NCBI GenBank assembly: GCA_010645155.1
Contig: CM021313.1
Coordinates: forward strand, 672,139 to 736,138
Source: Tigriopus japonicus
Taxonomy: Eukaryota; Arthropoda; Copepoda; Harpacticoida; Harpacticidae
DNA: 64,000 nt
Reading direction: 5' to 3'
Shown: piece after piece, positions 20,643-32,800 of the stretch
Layout of the letters: every line of letters begins with the position of its first letter
Numbering within the stretch: the stretch's first letter is position 1
The notes under the pieces: generated by a model
Seen by the model: only the letters and a program-made list of their open reading frames with translations
Databases searched by the model: none
What the model was told of the DNA's origin: nothing
Program-made: the position numbers and the translations under genes

Positions 20643-23494
20643 GACCGGAGAATAATGGAATGAGGCCACATCAATCGACGGCGAGCAATCACCCACAACT
20701 GACTGAGGATGATTTGGGCTAATGGATGAGGAAGCGGGTGCGGTGCGAACGAAAATGGGTGCTGAAATGAGTCAAATGAAACCGGAATCAAACAAAACTG
20801 CTCAGTGATGATATAAGTAGGGCGATATTCTCAGACGGACATGCTTCTCAGAGCGAGAATGGCGTACACGCTCGATGTCGGCCTTGAGAACAAAATTTAA
20901 AAAAAAACCTGTCTCTGAGGGAATGAAAATCCGAAGAGAACTCAACAAAGCTAAGCTGAACTAAAGAAAAGCGACGGGAATGAAAGTAAGCTTAGATTCT
21001 ATTTGGTTGAAACATTCCACGTTGAACTAACCTGATCCCGTAATGTTTTTTCAATGGAATCCGACTAATCCTTCGGCCCCAGCCCCTCTTTCCCTCCAGT
21101 CTATCTAATGGCCTTTCTATCCCGCCAGGTTTTTCTAACAGGCCGATGGGACCTTCGAACTAACCCAGAAACAAACATGGGACGCCAGACAGAGGTCGGT
21201 CCATTCCTCTGAAGAAAACAAATGCCCATATCCCAGTTGTCCCGCCGTTCCTCATGGGATTTAGCAAGTGAGTCCAACAGGGAACAAACTGAAGGTGCAC
21301 GGGGACACGAAGGCGAAGGCCTTTCTTTCCTTCCTTCCTTCCTTCCTTCCTTCCTTTCTTTCTCTCACACCTGGCCTTCTTGTCGATCCCTTGTGTGGCC
21401 TTGTTCGGACATAATTCGCTCCATCGACCGGACTTCTAGCTGTCGGTCAATCTAGGGCTTGACGAACAAGACGACACTTGTTGTTTCGTTGGCCTTTTGA
21501 CTAACCCTCATCCCCCTTCTTGGCATGCAGAATCCCGTCCGTAATAATCTCTTAAGAAATAGAGCATGATGTGCCGTGTATTATATTATACCTGTGTGAG
21601 CGTGTGTGTTGGGATCGTTCTTTCGAACGTTCCATGCAAAGAAAAAACTGACTGTGCATGTCTGATGTTCAGTTGTTCACTCACTCACTCACTCACTCAC
21701 CTCCCTGCGTACCTGATGGCGCAACAACTGGCCGTTGAGCACTTTGGAACCTTAAAAGATATCAGGTTCTCTTTTGGAAACCCAGTCTATCTCCAGATTT
21801 ATGCGGCTATGACGGTTTAGATTAAACTTAGACAATTTTAGTGATTCTGGATACAACTAAAAACGGCAGGTCAATTTATCATTTAGAAAATTAATATAAA
21901 AAGGAGCTCGTTCCATCTAAAGACTTGAATTTAATTAACTAATTAAAGACTTTAAATGTTTAGTTCGATCGATTCCACGTCAGTCAGCAAAAGCGGGTAC
22001 ATTTCATGAAAATGCATTTTATTCCGTTTTCTCCTATTTTTCTTAGCAATTTTTCATTACATTGGTAATTTGCATCTTTTACAATTTTAGGCGATTTAAT
22101 CAAAATTTGGTGTTTTCTTAGTTTTTTGAAGAACATTGAAATTGACTCGCCTTTGACATATCTAAGGGATTAAGACCAGGCACATACTTTTCAACATTTC
22201 CTGATGCATTTCAACACTCAATCCCAAAATACAATTATTTGATTGGATGAAAAAGGTATTGCGAGTAGGGGAGATAATTTTTTGAACGTCATGTGAGAAA
22301 ATTAATTATTCCAAGGTTTTTAAAATTCCTCTGTGTTATTAGTATTTGAAATATTGCCAATTGTTCTTCAGCAAAAGGATGAAATTGAGAAAAGCGATCT
22401 GTCCGAGGTGCAGGCGTTTCAGACCCAAAACGCAAATTTTTCCCTTCATTGTGATCAAATTGTCACTCATGTAAAAACCCGCATTTAGGCTATGAAAAAA
22501 TTCTACTGTCCCTACATGCTTGCACTTTCTAAAAAACACTTTTCACTCTCTATAGCTTTTGTGCTACATTCATAAAGAGCAAAAGATCCGTTATTCAGTT
22601 CTTAAAACAACAAAGTTTCCAATACCTATTTTTATCTTGATAAAGGTTCAATGAAAAACAAGATCTCTGAATGTTTTGATTGGGTTTTCTGGCCCTTAAT
22701 TTTTATTGATCCAACAAATCTTTATGGTTGGGAACATATGAAATACTGTTGTCAAGTCTTTTTTCCACATTAAAACAATTAATAAAATATAAAGGGATCT
22801 GTGTAATCTAAACTTATTTTAGTCAAAATGTTCCTCAACTGCTTCCACGTTTTGCATTTTCGTATTGCACTTATTGGACACATTTGTTATATTTTTAATG
22901 CATTTTTTTGACGTTTTATTTGTACTTTTTATTCAGTCCAAGTTTTGAATAATGGAACTCCAGACGACTTGCCAACGATGAAAATTTCAACTTCAAATGT
23001 CCTTAGTTCGGTGGAGTTTTTATTTCAACCTTTAGCTCGATCGATGCGGGTCGGAAATCACGCTCTTTCAAATTCTAGTTCAAAATCCAACATTCACAAG
23101 CTTTCTGGCTCCTCCATTTTGCCTGATCCGCTTGGAAAGGGAAGGCTATTTTGGATGAATGAGGCATAATATAATAATCCTCCTCCTTAGTCTTTGATTC
23201 CAATCTTCAAGTGATCCATATCGAAAAGTCCTGGAATTAAGAATCAAAGATTTGGCGTGGTTGGATCAAATCTGGAAACACTGGACCGATTTGTTGACAA
23301 ATATAAACTAAAGCTAAAGAACCAACCAACAAACAAACAATCCTCTAGGTTTGAAGGATGTCCTCAGTTTTTGTTCAATTTTCCACTGAAAAGAACCTTG
23401 GATCATTCAAATGATATGGTGATCACGTCTTAAGAGTGCCCGAGGATCCTCCCTCCCTCCCTCTTCACTCATTTATTCATATTGGGCGTTGGCA
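20643..23494. other. long intergenic region
   Basis: Contains the ethanolamine kinase promoter side and the zinc-finger gene's upstream side. A CCTT microsatellite runs about 21326-21362 and a CTCA/TCAC microsatellite about 21678-21702. Open frames at 21222-21455, 21566-21820 and 22945-23169 have no recognisable domain, and I do not support them as genes. Confidence 0.5.
21326..21362. repeat. (CCTT)n microsatellite
   Basis: About eight consecutive CCTT units flanked by further CTTT-rich sequence. Confidence 0.9.
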
Positions 23495-25727
23495 ATGAAA
23501 ATGGAGCGATCACCGCCGCCGCACCCTTCCTCTTGCCCCGGTTCGCCCTCTTCTTCGTCAACTATGGAAGACGTTCGAGTCATCCTTACGGACTTGGACC
23601 AGCCTGAGGCCACCACCCTCACTGAACTTCCAACCTCAGATGCCCCGTCGCCCTCACCTCCGCCTCTTCCCCTTTGTGCTCCCTTGGGTGTGCCTAATCC
23701 CGTGGGTGGTCCCACCAGACATTCAACCCAGTCCTTGGCCCGTTGTCCGGTGTGCGATCGACAGTTTCAGAGTTCGCAGCAATTGTACGGTCATTGGCGG
23801 AAACACACGCAAGCCGCCGATTTTACGCTTGAGTGTTGCACCCGGACTTTCAAACAACTCAAACCATACCAAGCTCACCTCCAGGAGCACCACGTACCTC
23901 GTCCTCGTCTTCAGACCCATATTTGTCCTCAATGCCCGTGGAACACGGATAGGTAAGCCATGGAACGCCCAAGTCAGCCAACCCGTTTCCATCGATTATG
24001 ATGATTTCGTCTTGTACATAGAGCCTTCAAATTGCGCGATCACATTCAACGGACGCACGAGAAAAAGAAAGACCATTCTTGTCAGTATTGCGCTCAGGCT
24101 TTTTACAAGGCCAGTGATCTCAAGACACACGTTCAACTTCATCTAGGCGTCAAACGCTTCCAATGCGAGTTGTGTGACAAACGATTCGCCCATGGGTCCA
24201 ATTTTAAGCGCCATCGCTTGACTCATACCCGAATCCGCCCGTTGGTGTGCGAGATTTGTGGCTCGCGATTTCGCCAACACGCGGGTTTGCGAGCCCATCA
24301 TCTCAACCTGCACCAAAGCCAACGCTCACGTTACGCTTGTCCACTTTGTCCCGTGGTCATGGTGACATTGGACTCGTTGAAGCGCCATTGTCGAGCTCAA
24401 CATGAATTGTCAGAGGACCAAATGGCGTCCGTGGTGGCTCAAGTTAAAGCCCAAGATCTCGGAGCCTCTTCCGTGGAACGAGTCAAGCCCAGACGTAAGT
24501 TTCATTGTTACATTTGCGGTCAAACCTTCAATCGGCAAGCTCTCTTGCAAACTCACCATACTGAGGATCACGGCTCCAATTTCAAATGCCACAAATGCGG
24601 CTTGAGTGAAGATTCCCAGGACGCGCTCTTGTCCCACGTGTGTCATGTTTTCAAACCCACTCAAACCCACTCAAAAGCTCGTGCCTCACGGTCCCGGCGT
24701 ACCTCTCCACCCATGGTGAAACCGCCTCCAAATGAGTCAGGATTGTCATCGAAAGACTCGGAAGAGTTCCAAACTGCCTCGTCCCAGGTTCAGTATGTGG
24801 TTATCCACACCCTCTCAGAGGAAATGGCTGTGTCCCTCGTGGATCTGGCCGATTTGCCCTCCTCGTTTAATGAGGAGCCATTGAAAGAGCGTCTTGTGGT
24901 GTCGCCTTCTCAGGTAGAGAATGATCATCCCATTGTTGAGTCCGTAGAGCTGGACGTACCGCAAACCAATTCTTCCCAAATGGATTCCCTCCCACTTGTT
25001 GTTCCTTCGGGATCTGAGACCATCCTCGAGCCAGTGGTGCCTTCAAATGATCCAGGTGAAAATGAAGAGTTTCGTTGTCCGGATTGCTCCAAGACCTTTT
25101 CTCGCAAAGACAGTCTCAAGCAACACCTTTCGAGTCATCAGCCTCAAACGGGCTTGAATTGTAACGTGTGCCAACAGGTATTTGCATGGCGATCTACTTT
25201 TCATCGGCATTTGTGGAACGCCCATGGGCTCTTGCCCTCGAAGAGCCAATTCAAACAAAGTTCCTTCCCATGTGATCAATGTTCCTTAAAGTTCCGGTCA
25301 GATGCCCAACGTCAGGTGAGACACCTTTTTTATCCATTGTTCGGAACAAAGATGTTCGAAATCGAAACTGCTAAAGTTCACGTTGACGTTGAGCTTTCTT
25401 CAAGTTTTTGGGAGTCGCCAATTGATGGATCCGTAGTTGCAAGTTGAAAAACAGTAAAAAACGACTTGTAGACAACTCATAAAGAAACGAGCCTATCAAC
25501 AACAAATACAATATTTTCTGTTCTAGATCCATGTCCGAAGAGATCATACCAAAGAACGCAAGCACTTGTGCACTCTTTGCCCAAAGGCGTTTTTCAAGAA
25601 AAGCGATCTCAAAACGCACGAACGTATCCATACCAACGCCAGACCTTATGACTGTGATCAATGCTCCAAGTCATTCAATCATGTCTCTGCCTATCATCGG
25701 CATCGAAAGAAGCTTCATAAAACGTGA
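23495..25727 (+). CDS. C2H2 zinc-finger protein with about 14 fingers
   Basis: Three exons (23495-23952, 24022-25315, 25527-25727) give about 650 aa. The junctions use GTAAGC and GTGAGA donors and restore zinc fingers across both introns, which confirms them. The N-terminus is Pro/Ser-rich. Two early fingers follow ([20 protein letters not shown] and a degenerate one with adjacent Cys), then a block of seven (for example [25 protein letters not shown] repeats), a roughly 150-aa acidic Ser/Val-rich spacer, and a final block of five ending with [17 protein letters not shown]. Linkers are mostly not the canonical TGEKP. It is likely a nuclear DNA-binding regulator. No orthologue is recognised. 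An AATAAATAAA polyadenylation signal lies near 25909-25918. Stopping in the second intron would truncate it at 25447. Confidence 0.85.
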
Positions 25728-25995
25728 AACAAATCAAATTGTTGGGGAGAGAGGGAGAGCGCTCATTTTATTACACTATTGTTTTGAAACGGAACGGCTT
25801 GAAATGCATCTTGGAAGCTTCTACGTCGTTCATTTCACAGAGTTGGCGCATGCGCAGGCCTATTTAAAATCTAATTTACATATATTTGAAATATTTAAAA
25901 TATATATGAATAAATAAACGTGCCCGGTCTCTTTCACACAAGCACGTCAAGTGTGATATTGAGCTCTTGCTGTTTTTGTTGTTCTTTTGCTTCAT

Positions 25996-26877
25996 TCATT
26001 GCATTAGTTGGCCTCGCTCTCGTCGCAATTTGTTATCCAGATCCGCGAGTTGTCGAAGAAACCCATCATTGGGACGAACATCTCGATGTCGTCGAACTTC
26101 GGTTAATGCTTGCACGGCCGTCATGTTCTGCTTCAACATCAAATAAGCGATCACACATGTGCTCGAGCGAGACATTCCCATTAGGCAATTGACCAAAACT
26201 TGCCCTGAAAACGAGTAATTGGCCATAATGAATAGCATTCCGGACAGTTTCAATCTGAGACAAATGTATCTCACCGCCACTGCGAAGAGCGTCGTCGATG
26301 AATTCCGCCACCTCGTTGAAATACATTGATATATTAGTCTGAGCCACGTCCAATAACTTCAAACCTTTGTATTTAATGCCGAAAGGTTTGTAGTAGTTCT
26401 GGTTAGTGTCCACGGTGCCCATACGGCTCCCTTCGGCGGTGTTTAACACATGAGTTACGCCCACTTTTTTCAGATAGAACGTGTTACGGGCAGCGCCTCT
26501 GAAAAAAATAAAACAACATCAGCATCACCGTCCGTTATTACGGGTTGTTGGGCAAATTTGTCTTCAACCCTACTGTTTCACGGCTCCAAAGTCCATCTCT
26601 AGTCTACAAACTACGAATATTTATTAGTCTCTTTTTTCAGTTTAATGCAAAATATGGACACTTACTCTCCACCGACAAAGACCCTTGGCCAGACCTCGTT
26701 CATATCGACATAACGCCCTGAATCATCGTAAAGAGGTTGGACCCGATTTTCGGGATAAGTGCGCACATTAAATACGGCCCGAATCTCGTGGTACTTGGTC
26801 CAGAGTGTAGACTCCGGATTTCCTCCAGTGGAACCGTATTGAGGCCTCTGATGAAGGCCACCATATCGACTGGCCAT
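25996..26877 (-). CDS. VHR-like dual-specificity phosphatase, main isoform
   Basis: Exons 26877-26666, 26498-26275 and 26204-25996 give 214 aa. The catalytic fold is that of small DUSPs (DUSP3/DUSP13 group): NEVWPRVFVGG, VTHVLNTAEGS, LLDVAQTNIS with Asp121 in the general-acid position, and the P-loop C152-X5-R158 in VNCLMGMSRSST. It ends with RPNDGFLRQLADLD. It should remove phosphate from Ser/Thr and Tyr of signalling proteins. The residue before the catalytic Cys is Asn rather than the usual His. The first exon ends in phase 2. At least two other phase-2 first exons lie upstream (27060-27217 and 27753-27901), so the locus makes several N-termini on one catalytic core. It converges with the zinc-finger gene about 270 bp away. 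Confidence 0.88.
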
Positions 26878-27059
26878 GACTTGGGTTGGGTTGGCCTTTT
26901 TTATCTTATTAATAGCTCTCGGTTAAAAGTTGCACACGTTTCACGCACATTATCACCATTGAAGAGCGGTTAGTCGGGGTAGGCGGGCACACCTAAAACC
27001 AAGGGTAGAAGACCCCGTGTTAGTGGTTATGTGCTTGAGTTAGTTACTGCTGAAATTAC

Positions 27060-27217
27060 TTGTCGCCAATGTGAACCCCGGGGAAGACCTCATCCGAGAT
27101 GTTCCGACAATTCTTGTGCAATCTATATTGAATCAAGCTGTGATTTGTGGTGAGATCATGCAAAATACGGCTATCCGTGAGTTTGAAAGGGTCCAGTTCC
27201 ACTTGTACATTGTACAT
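27060..27217 (-). CDS. alternative first exon B of the phosphatase
   Basis: From the ATG at 27217, 52 codons plus two bases read to a GTAATT donor. The peptide ends SDEVFPGVHIGD, matching the MNEVWPRVFVGG end of the main first exon. It joins in the same phase (2) to the exon starting at 26498, giving GDKGAARNTF. No in-frame stop occurs. The conserved motif, the shared phase and the donor together make this a real alternative first exon rather than a separate gene. Confidence 0.75.
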
Positions 27218-27752
27218 GATGATCACTTGATTCGACGGTCGTTCACTCGCGATCTAGCAAAACGTACAGTACGCCTATGTGTTCGACTACTTTTCTTGAA
27301 CACGCGATGGATGATGGCTCTCAATTTGCGAATGAATGAAGCCAAGCCTGGGACAAGCCAAGCTGAACGTGGTAATTATGGCAAAGCTCTTGCTTACTCG
27401 GCCTCACGGTCATTGGCTGGATTCAAGTGAACTTGATTCATGGAAAGAGAAAGCCCACTTGAACGGTGGACACATGGAGATCGTGGATCAAGGCCAAACG
27501 CACAACACTCACACACTTGAGATGAAAAGCGATGCAAACGAAGCAAGTTTTTGTAACTTCAGGTACAACATTCTCATGTTTTGAACAAATGTGCAAAGAG
27601 TGGCTCGTGGGCATTCACATTATTGGGCACGTCGACGACAAGTTAGCGTTGTGACAAGTTCCATCTGTCTCGAGTAAACTCTTTATGTTAAAAGAATGTT
27701 TAAAAAATCTCAGGGGTTCAAAGGTATCCAAGCCAAAAACCAAATTGCTTAC

Positions 27753-27901
27753 GCGTCGCCTATGAGAACGCCAGGGAAGACCTCATTAGCATCGACGTCG
27801 GGAAATTCAGGTATCTCGCAAATCCATTCTTGGTCGGGTGGACTATGCAGCACTCGAAGAAGCTCGAGAGCTCGAACGCGAACGGGATCGTGTTCAGCCA
27901 T
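27753..27901 (-). CDS. alternative first exon C of the phosphatase
   Basis: From the ATG at 27901 (GGGAAATGGCTG), 49 codons plus two bases reach a GTAAGC donor. The peptide ends DANEVFPGVLIGD and joins in phase 2 to the common exon at 26498, giving GDAGAARNTF. The N-terminal part (starting MAEHDPVRVRALELLRVL) differs from the other first exons, so the isoforms would differ in a short regulatory or docking segment. Confidence 0.78.
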
Positions 27902-28428
27902 TTCCCGTTCCTCTACTAGGGCGGACTACGTACGAGAACATGCAGGGTTGTCAAGAATTAGCGTCACCTAAATTTTAGTACTAATTTATGATAAAGGGAG
28001 ATGATGAAACTAAGTTGAGGTTCAAGTTACACTAGAGAAAAATGAAGTAGTACTAAGCCGTTTAACTTACGATTTTACTCAAAATAAGGATTATTGTTTT
28101 CAGAATACACCATAATTTGTTTGAAGTCGCTAGCCAAATATAGCAAAGGGTCGTTCTTGAAACTCATCTGAATCCAACAACATTTTTTCACAACCCTTAA
28201 TAGTATCTTGTGATCATAAACTCAATGTCCTGGAGTCTAATTCGTGACAACCCGTTACTTTTGGTCCGATGGATTTATTGACTCGTCAGTGAGGCTTTTT
28301 TACACGTATAGAAAAGGCCGATAACCATGCAAGCGACCATCGAACGGGAGCTGGGGGGGCTCCAATAAGTTGCATTTAAGATGGATGAACGAGCATTCAA
28401 TGTACGTAGAATACACTAAATTGCTTAC

Positions 28429-29030
28429 ATGTTCCCGATGAGGATTAGTGCCTTCGGTGTCTGGCTGTACCAATCTGACGATGAGAAAAACACAGGATCA
28501 CAATCGATTCCACGTTCAAGGCGAAGTTCGTGAGTACTGAACTCGGGATCCTCACCACACAACGCTGTGCGATGTCGGGGTTGAGGATGAGGCTGCTGCA
28601 ATTGTTGTGGTTGCGGAGTTGGGCCTTTGTAGGGCTTCTGACAAGCAGACAGTATGTAGGAGAAGGCGGAACAAGACCAAAGCGAAGGAGATAATAAAGA
28701 AGGAGAAGAAGAAGAAGCAGGCGAAGACGATGACGACGACGGCAACATTGAGGTTACTTTACATACTAACCGAAAAAATCGGGTTGTATTTAGATGGGCG
28801 TAGAGGAGAGCAAGTAAGTGAGCGACAGAGTGAGTGAATGAAAAGGGAGCTGAAAGAAGAAGGAAGAAGAAATTGGTCAGAACGAGCACAATTCCCAAGG
28901 TACTCAGAGACATGGCGAATTCATAAACCGTCAACTTGTATTTCTTTCTGCCAGGCAGATCAGACATAATGATCAGTACAGAGTGTAAATTCGTCGAAAG
29001 GTACACACCGCCCACCCAATCATCCGTCAT
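28429..29030 (-). CDS. possible fourth first exon(s) of the phosphatase
   Basis: An open frame of 201 codons from the ATG at 29030 ends in TPKALILIGN followed by AT|GTAAGC, again a phase-2 donor that could join the common phosphatase exon. TPKALILIGN aligns loosely with NEVFPGVLIGD. The frame contains a hydrophobic stretch (LGIVLVLTNFFFLLLSA), a Ser-rich run and a Gln/Pro-rich run. Part may be intronic: AAA|GTAACC and TTGTCAG|AAG would splice out the Ser-rich piece in phase. It could be a membrane-anchored isoform or chance. Confidence 0.35.
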
Positions 29031-29817
29031 TGGGTGAGCTCAAATTCATACAGGCAATCCAAAAGGTGTGAGAGAGTCAGCACACGAAAAGAAACACGGC
29101 AAAAGGTGACTTGGATAATGATGATGCTGGTGATTGCTGATAAAAATAATTACGGATAACCAATTCGTTGTTACCAAAAGGGTAGTTTCGATTGCTTCAA
29201 AAATATATCAGACTCTATGAGGATGATGATGAGGATGATGATGTTGGATGTTGATAAGGATTGAGAAGGATGATATTACTATTACATATGTTGTCTCAAG
29301 ACGACGACGGCAACAAATACATTACAACGGGTTTATCTCTTTGCTACTTTCACTACTAGATTGACATTTGGCTTGAATTAGGAATTGCTTTGAAAACATC
29401 ATCGGAGTGATAAATAATGCTCTGTTGTGTTGTTTTTTTTTGTGTGTGAATGGGGGCACAGGACACTCAATCCTGTTCAGTCTAACAGTTGCAAGATTTT
29501 AGATTCTGTTTCGGCATCCACGCAATCATAACATGAGGAGAAGTGGTCGAGCTCACGAGACATTTGAAGAACATACAGCAGAAGATGACGAGCAAGAGGG
29601 TTGACTGCAGGAGCACAGCGGGTCGCAAGGATGCGATCAAAGAGAGATCCAAAAATGGTCCACAATTACGGACAAGGCAAATATCATTGTCGTCATTTGT
29701 TTTGTTGTTGTTACGTTACGGATTCCAGTCACAGCAGGAATGTCACACGCTCTTTTAACAGGAGGATATGCAAAGCTGTTTCTTTCACATCACGGGTCGT
29801 TATTTGTCACTGAACAC
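29031..29817. other. 3' region of the p160 coactivator gene
   Basis: No gene is supported. It includes GATGAT-rich simple sequence near 29215-29265 and probably the 3' untranslated region of the minus-strand coactivator gene. Confidence 0.45.
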
Positions 29818-32800
29818 TCAGCTTGACCCATCGGACAGGAGCTTCTGCAGAAGGGATTGACTTTCATCCGGATGGCTACTCGCCTGATAGCTTCTATTCG
29901 AGTAGGAGGACGTTGACGAGGGACTCGAACTCATTCCGAGGCTCTGATGGGATGAGGATGAGTAAGGAGATTGAAGCGATTGCCTCTGATGATGCTGTGG
30001 TTGTGTTGTGGGATATTGCATTTGCCCCCTCATGCCGCCCATGACATTATTTGGACTTGGGCGAACTTGATGTTGGCCTAAAAATGGACCTTGCCGCGAG
30101 AATGGTTGATTAGACATTCCTCGATTCGCTCCCAATGGTCCTGAATTGAGCTGTTGCATGAGCAACTGGCTCCCACCCCCGCCCCCACTATTGCTGGAAC
30201 TACCCAGAGACAAGGCGTTTCCTCCTCTTCCCGGCATACTTTGTTGGGGTTGAGCAACTGATCGGTTGGGCGGAGACACCAACGATTGGAAGGCCAAATT
30301 CGGTCCACCGGAAGGTGACCGATGTTGAGGTCCTCTTCGGGCAGTGGAGGGTGTTCCTCCGCTGGACATCCGTCTTTGCCTTTGCTGGATCATCACTAGT
30401 GAGTCAATATCAGGCGTGGGAGGCAATGACATGTTGGGCGGGACCACCTCGAACAACTCATTCATGCGGGGCACAAGAGACACAGGATTTGGACAGCCGT
30501 TGTTGGGCCCCATTTGGTGGAGCCCACTGGCGATGCCGTGGTTGTTGTTGGAAGCCACTGAGAGCGGGTCAGGGGCTGATCGTCCCGTGCCAGCTATGGA
30601 TTGAATACCTCGGTTCATCACCTCAGCCGGATGATTGGAACCTCCAGTGTGTGGCAAACTCATGGTCCCAGGGGGAAGCGACAGACTGCGGTTGAGCATT
30701 TTCCGATGATTGTCATTCATGAGGCTGCTATTAGACTGTTGATGGTGTGGTTGCGGATGGAAAAACATGCCGCTGCTCTCCGAGCTGGTGAGGTACTTCT
30801 CGATGTTTTCAATGTCCGCCATCGCCGCATGGTCTTTATTGTAGAACGAGGCCGACGATGAGGAGCAAGAGGTGGTCAGGGACGAAGCCGAGGAGGAACA
30901 AGAGGCTGAAGAGGGAATGCCGGAGGAGTGATTGTTCGGTCCGGCCATGGACATCATTCCCACACTCGATGACAAAGACGACGAGGCAGACGTGGCACCA
31001 GGTACAAGTGAGCAACCCGCTACAGAAGACGGGATGAGATTTTGAGGTCCAGAAGAGGAGGTAGAGCTTGCGAGTGAGCTGTGCTGTTTCTCTTGAATGT
31101 CAATCACTTCGTCGAGAATGTTGCTCAACTCCGGGTCAAGGTCATTCAAGAAATGATTTGATACGCCCGCACTATGATGATTCATACTCGAAGGGATCAA
31201 TGACGACGAAGCAAACTCATTACTTCGAGGCTGCAAGACAGTAGCACTGGCACCGGGTTCTCCTATACTGGTCGTTGTAACCGATAACGACAACGACGAC
31301 GAGGTAGATAGACTGGACGAGGCAGTTGTCAATGCCGACGATAATAATGAGGCTCGTTCAGCAGGATGGGGAGGTAAGAATTTGCGCATTTCATCTTCGC
31401 CTTTGGGTAGGGTTTCCCGCGGCTCTTGGTGCCACTTGGTTGGCACTGGTGGAGGCACCGACACGGCATTGTGCAACGGCTTTTCCAGCAATTTGGCCAA
31501 GGCCGGGTTCTCTTTGCACACACTCGAGTACGTCGTGGAGGTGGTGTTTGTGGGCGGAAGCTCTCCACCGGTCCTCCCACTGATAATTCCTCCACCAGAT
31601 CGGGAGATCATTTTCGGACTAGGAGCGCCCAGGGCACTTTCCAACATTGATGACGAGGAGGATGCGGGTCGTTTCAAGGCGGCAGAACCCGAGTTCACGC
31701 CGGGGATAGAAGTGGCAGAGAGGGAGAGATTGGGCCCAAAAGTTGAACATTTGACGTTGTCGTTGGTTTGGCTCAAGATTTGAAGGATTCTTGAATTCGT
31801 ACTCGACGTGGAAGACGACACCGAGGTGATTGTCGATGCCGAAGAACTGGCTTTGGTTTTGTCATCGCGGTTGAAGTTGACGTTGAGCAATTGTTTTAAG
31901 AGCAGATCCTTTTGCTTCGAGGCGTCTTCTTCGCGATCGGGCAGGCTACCACTGCCATTGCTACTGGTACTACGGGGCGACTCGATCTTGACCACGTTGT
32001 TATTGGTGGGCAACCCCTCATTCAATCCCACGGACCCTCGACGAGAGGCCCCACTGTCATTGGATCCGGGACCCGCTGACGACGACGAGGGACCAAACAG
32101 CTCCTCGAGCACGTCCGAGCGCAATAAATGGTCATGCGGTCCATTGGGTGACGCATTCAGGTCCGAGCGATTGGCTGCGATATCCTTGTCCATGGACTCT
32201 GTGTCGGAGATGATGGAATGTGACGAGAGGATGAGGGAATGAAAATTGTTGGCGGTTGGACATACAGCGTAGAATTTGGATTTGCTTTTGACTTTCATGT
32301 ACGAATTGAGGATCCGCATCCGATAGATAGGAGACACGGTGGCTTGACTCATACTGGCTTCGAGGTGAGCCTCGAGAATAGACCGATCCTGAGGGTGGCA
32401 CAGGTCTTGGACCAAATGTTTATTCAACATACTCTGCGTGAGCAAGGTGGTATGACGAGAATTCATCCCGCTGGTATCCACCAACTGAACCCGGTAGTTC
32501 TGATGGGGATCAATTTTTGTGGAGAACATCTCGATCTTCATGAATTGCTTGCGCTCGGCTAGACTCACTTTCCGAGCCACACAGAACAAACGGGCCCGAC
32601 TTAAATCTCGACCCTGGTGAATGATTCGTTCTTTGGGAGACACCGTCACTACCGACACTTGCAAACACTCGTACGGGCCATTAATCGCGTCACGTTGCGA
32701 CGGTTGAGTTCGGAATCGCACAAACAGCGGCTTATTGTTATTTCGGGCCGTGCCCGAGGTCCCCGATTCTCGGGATCGAGGGTCTTGCAGCAACTGCCGA

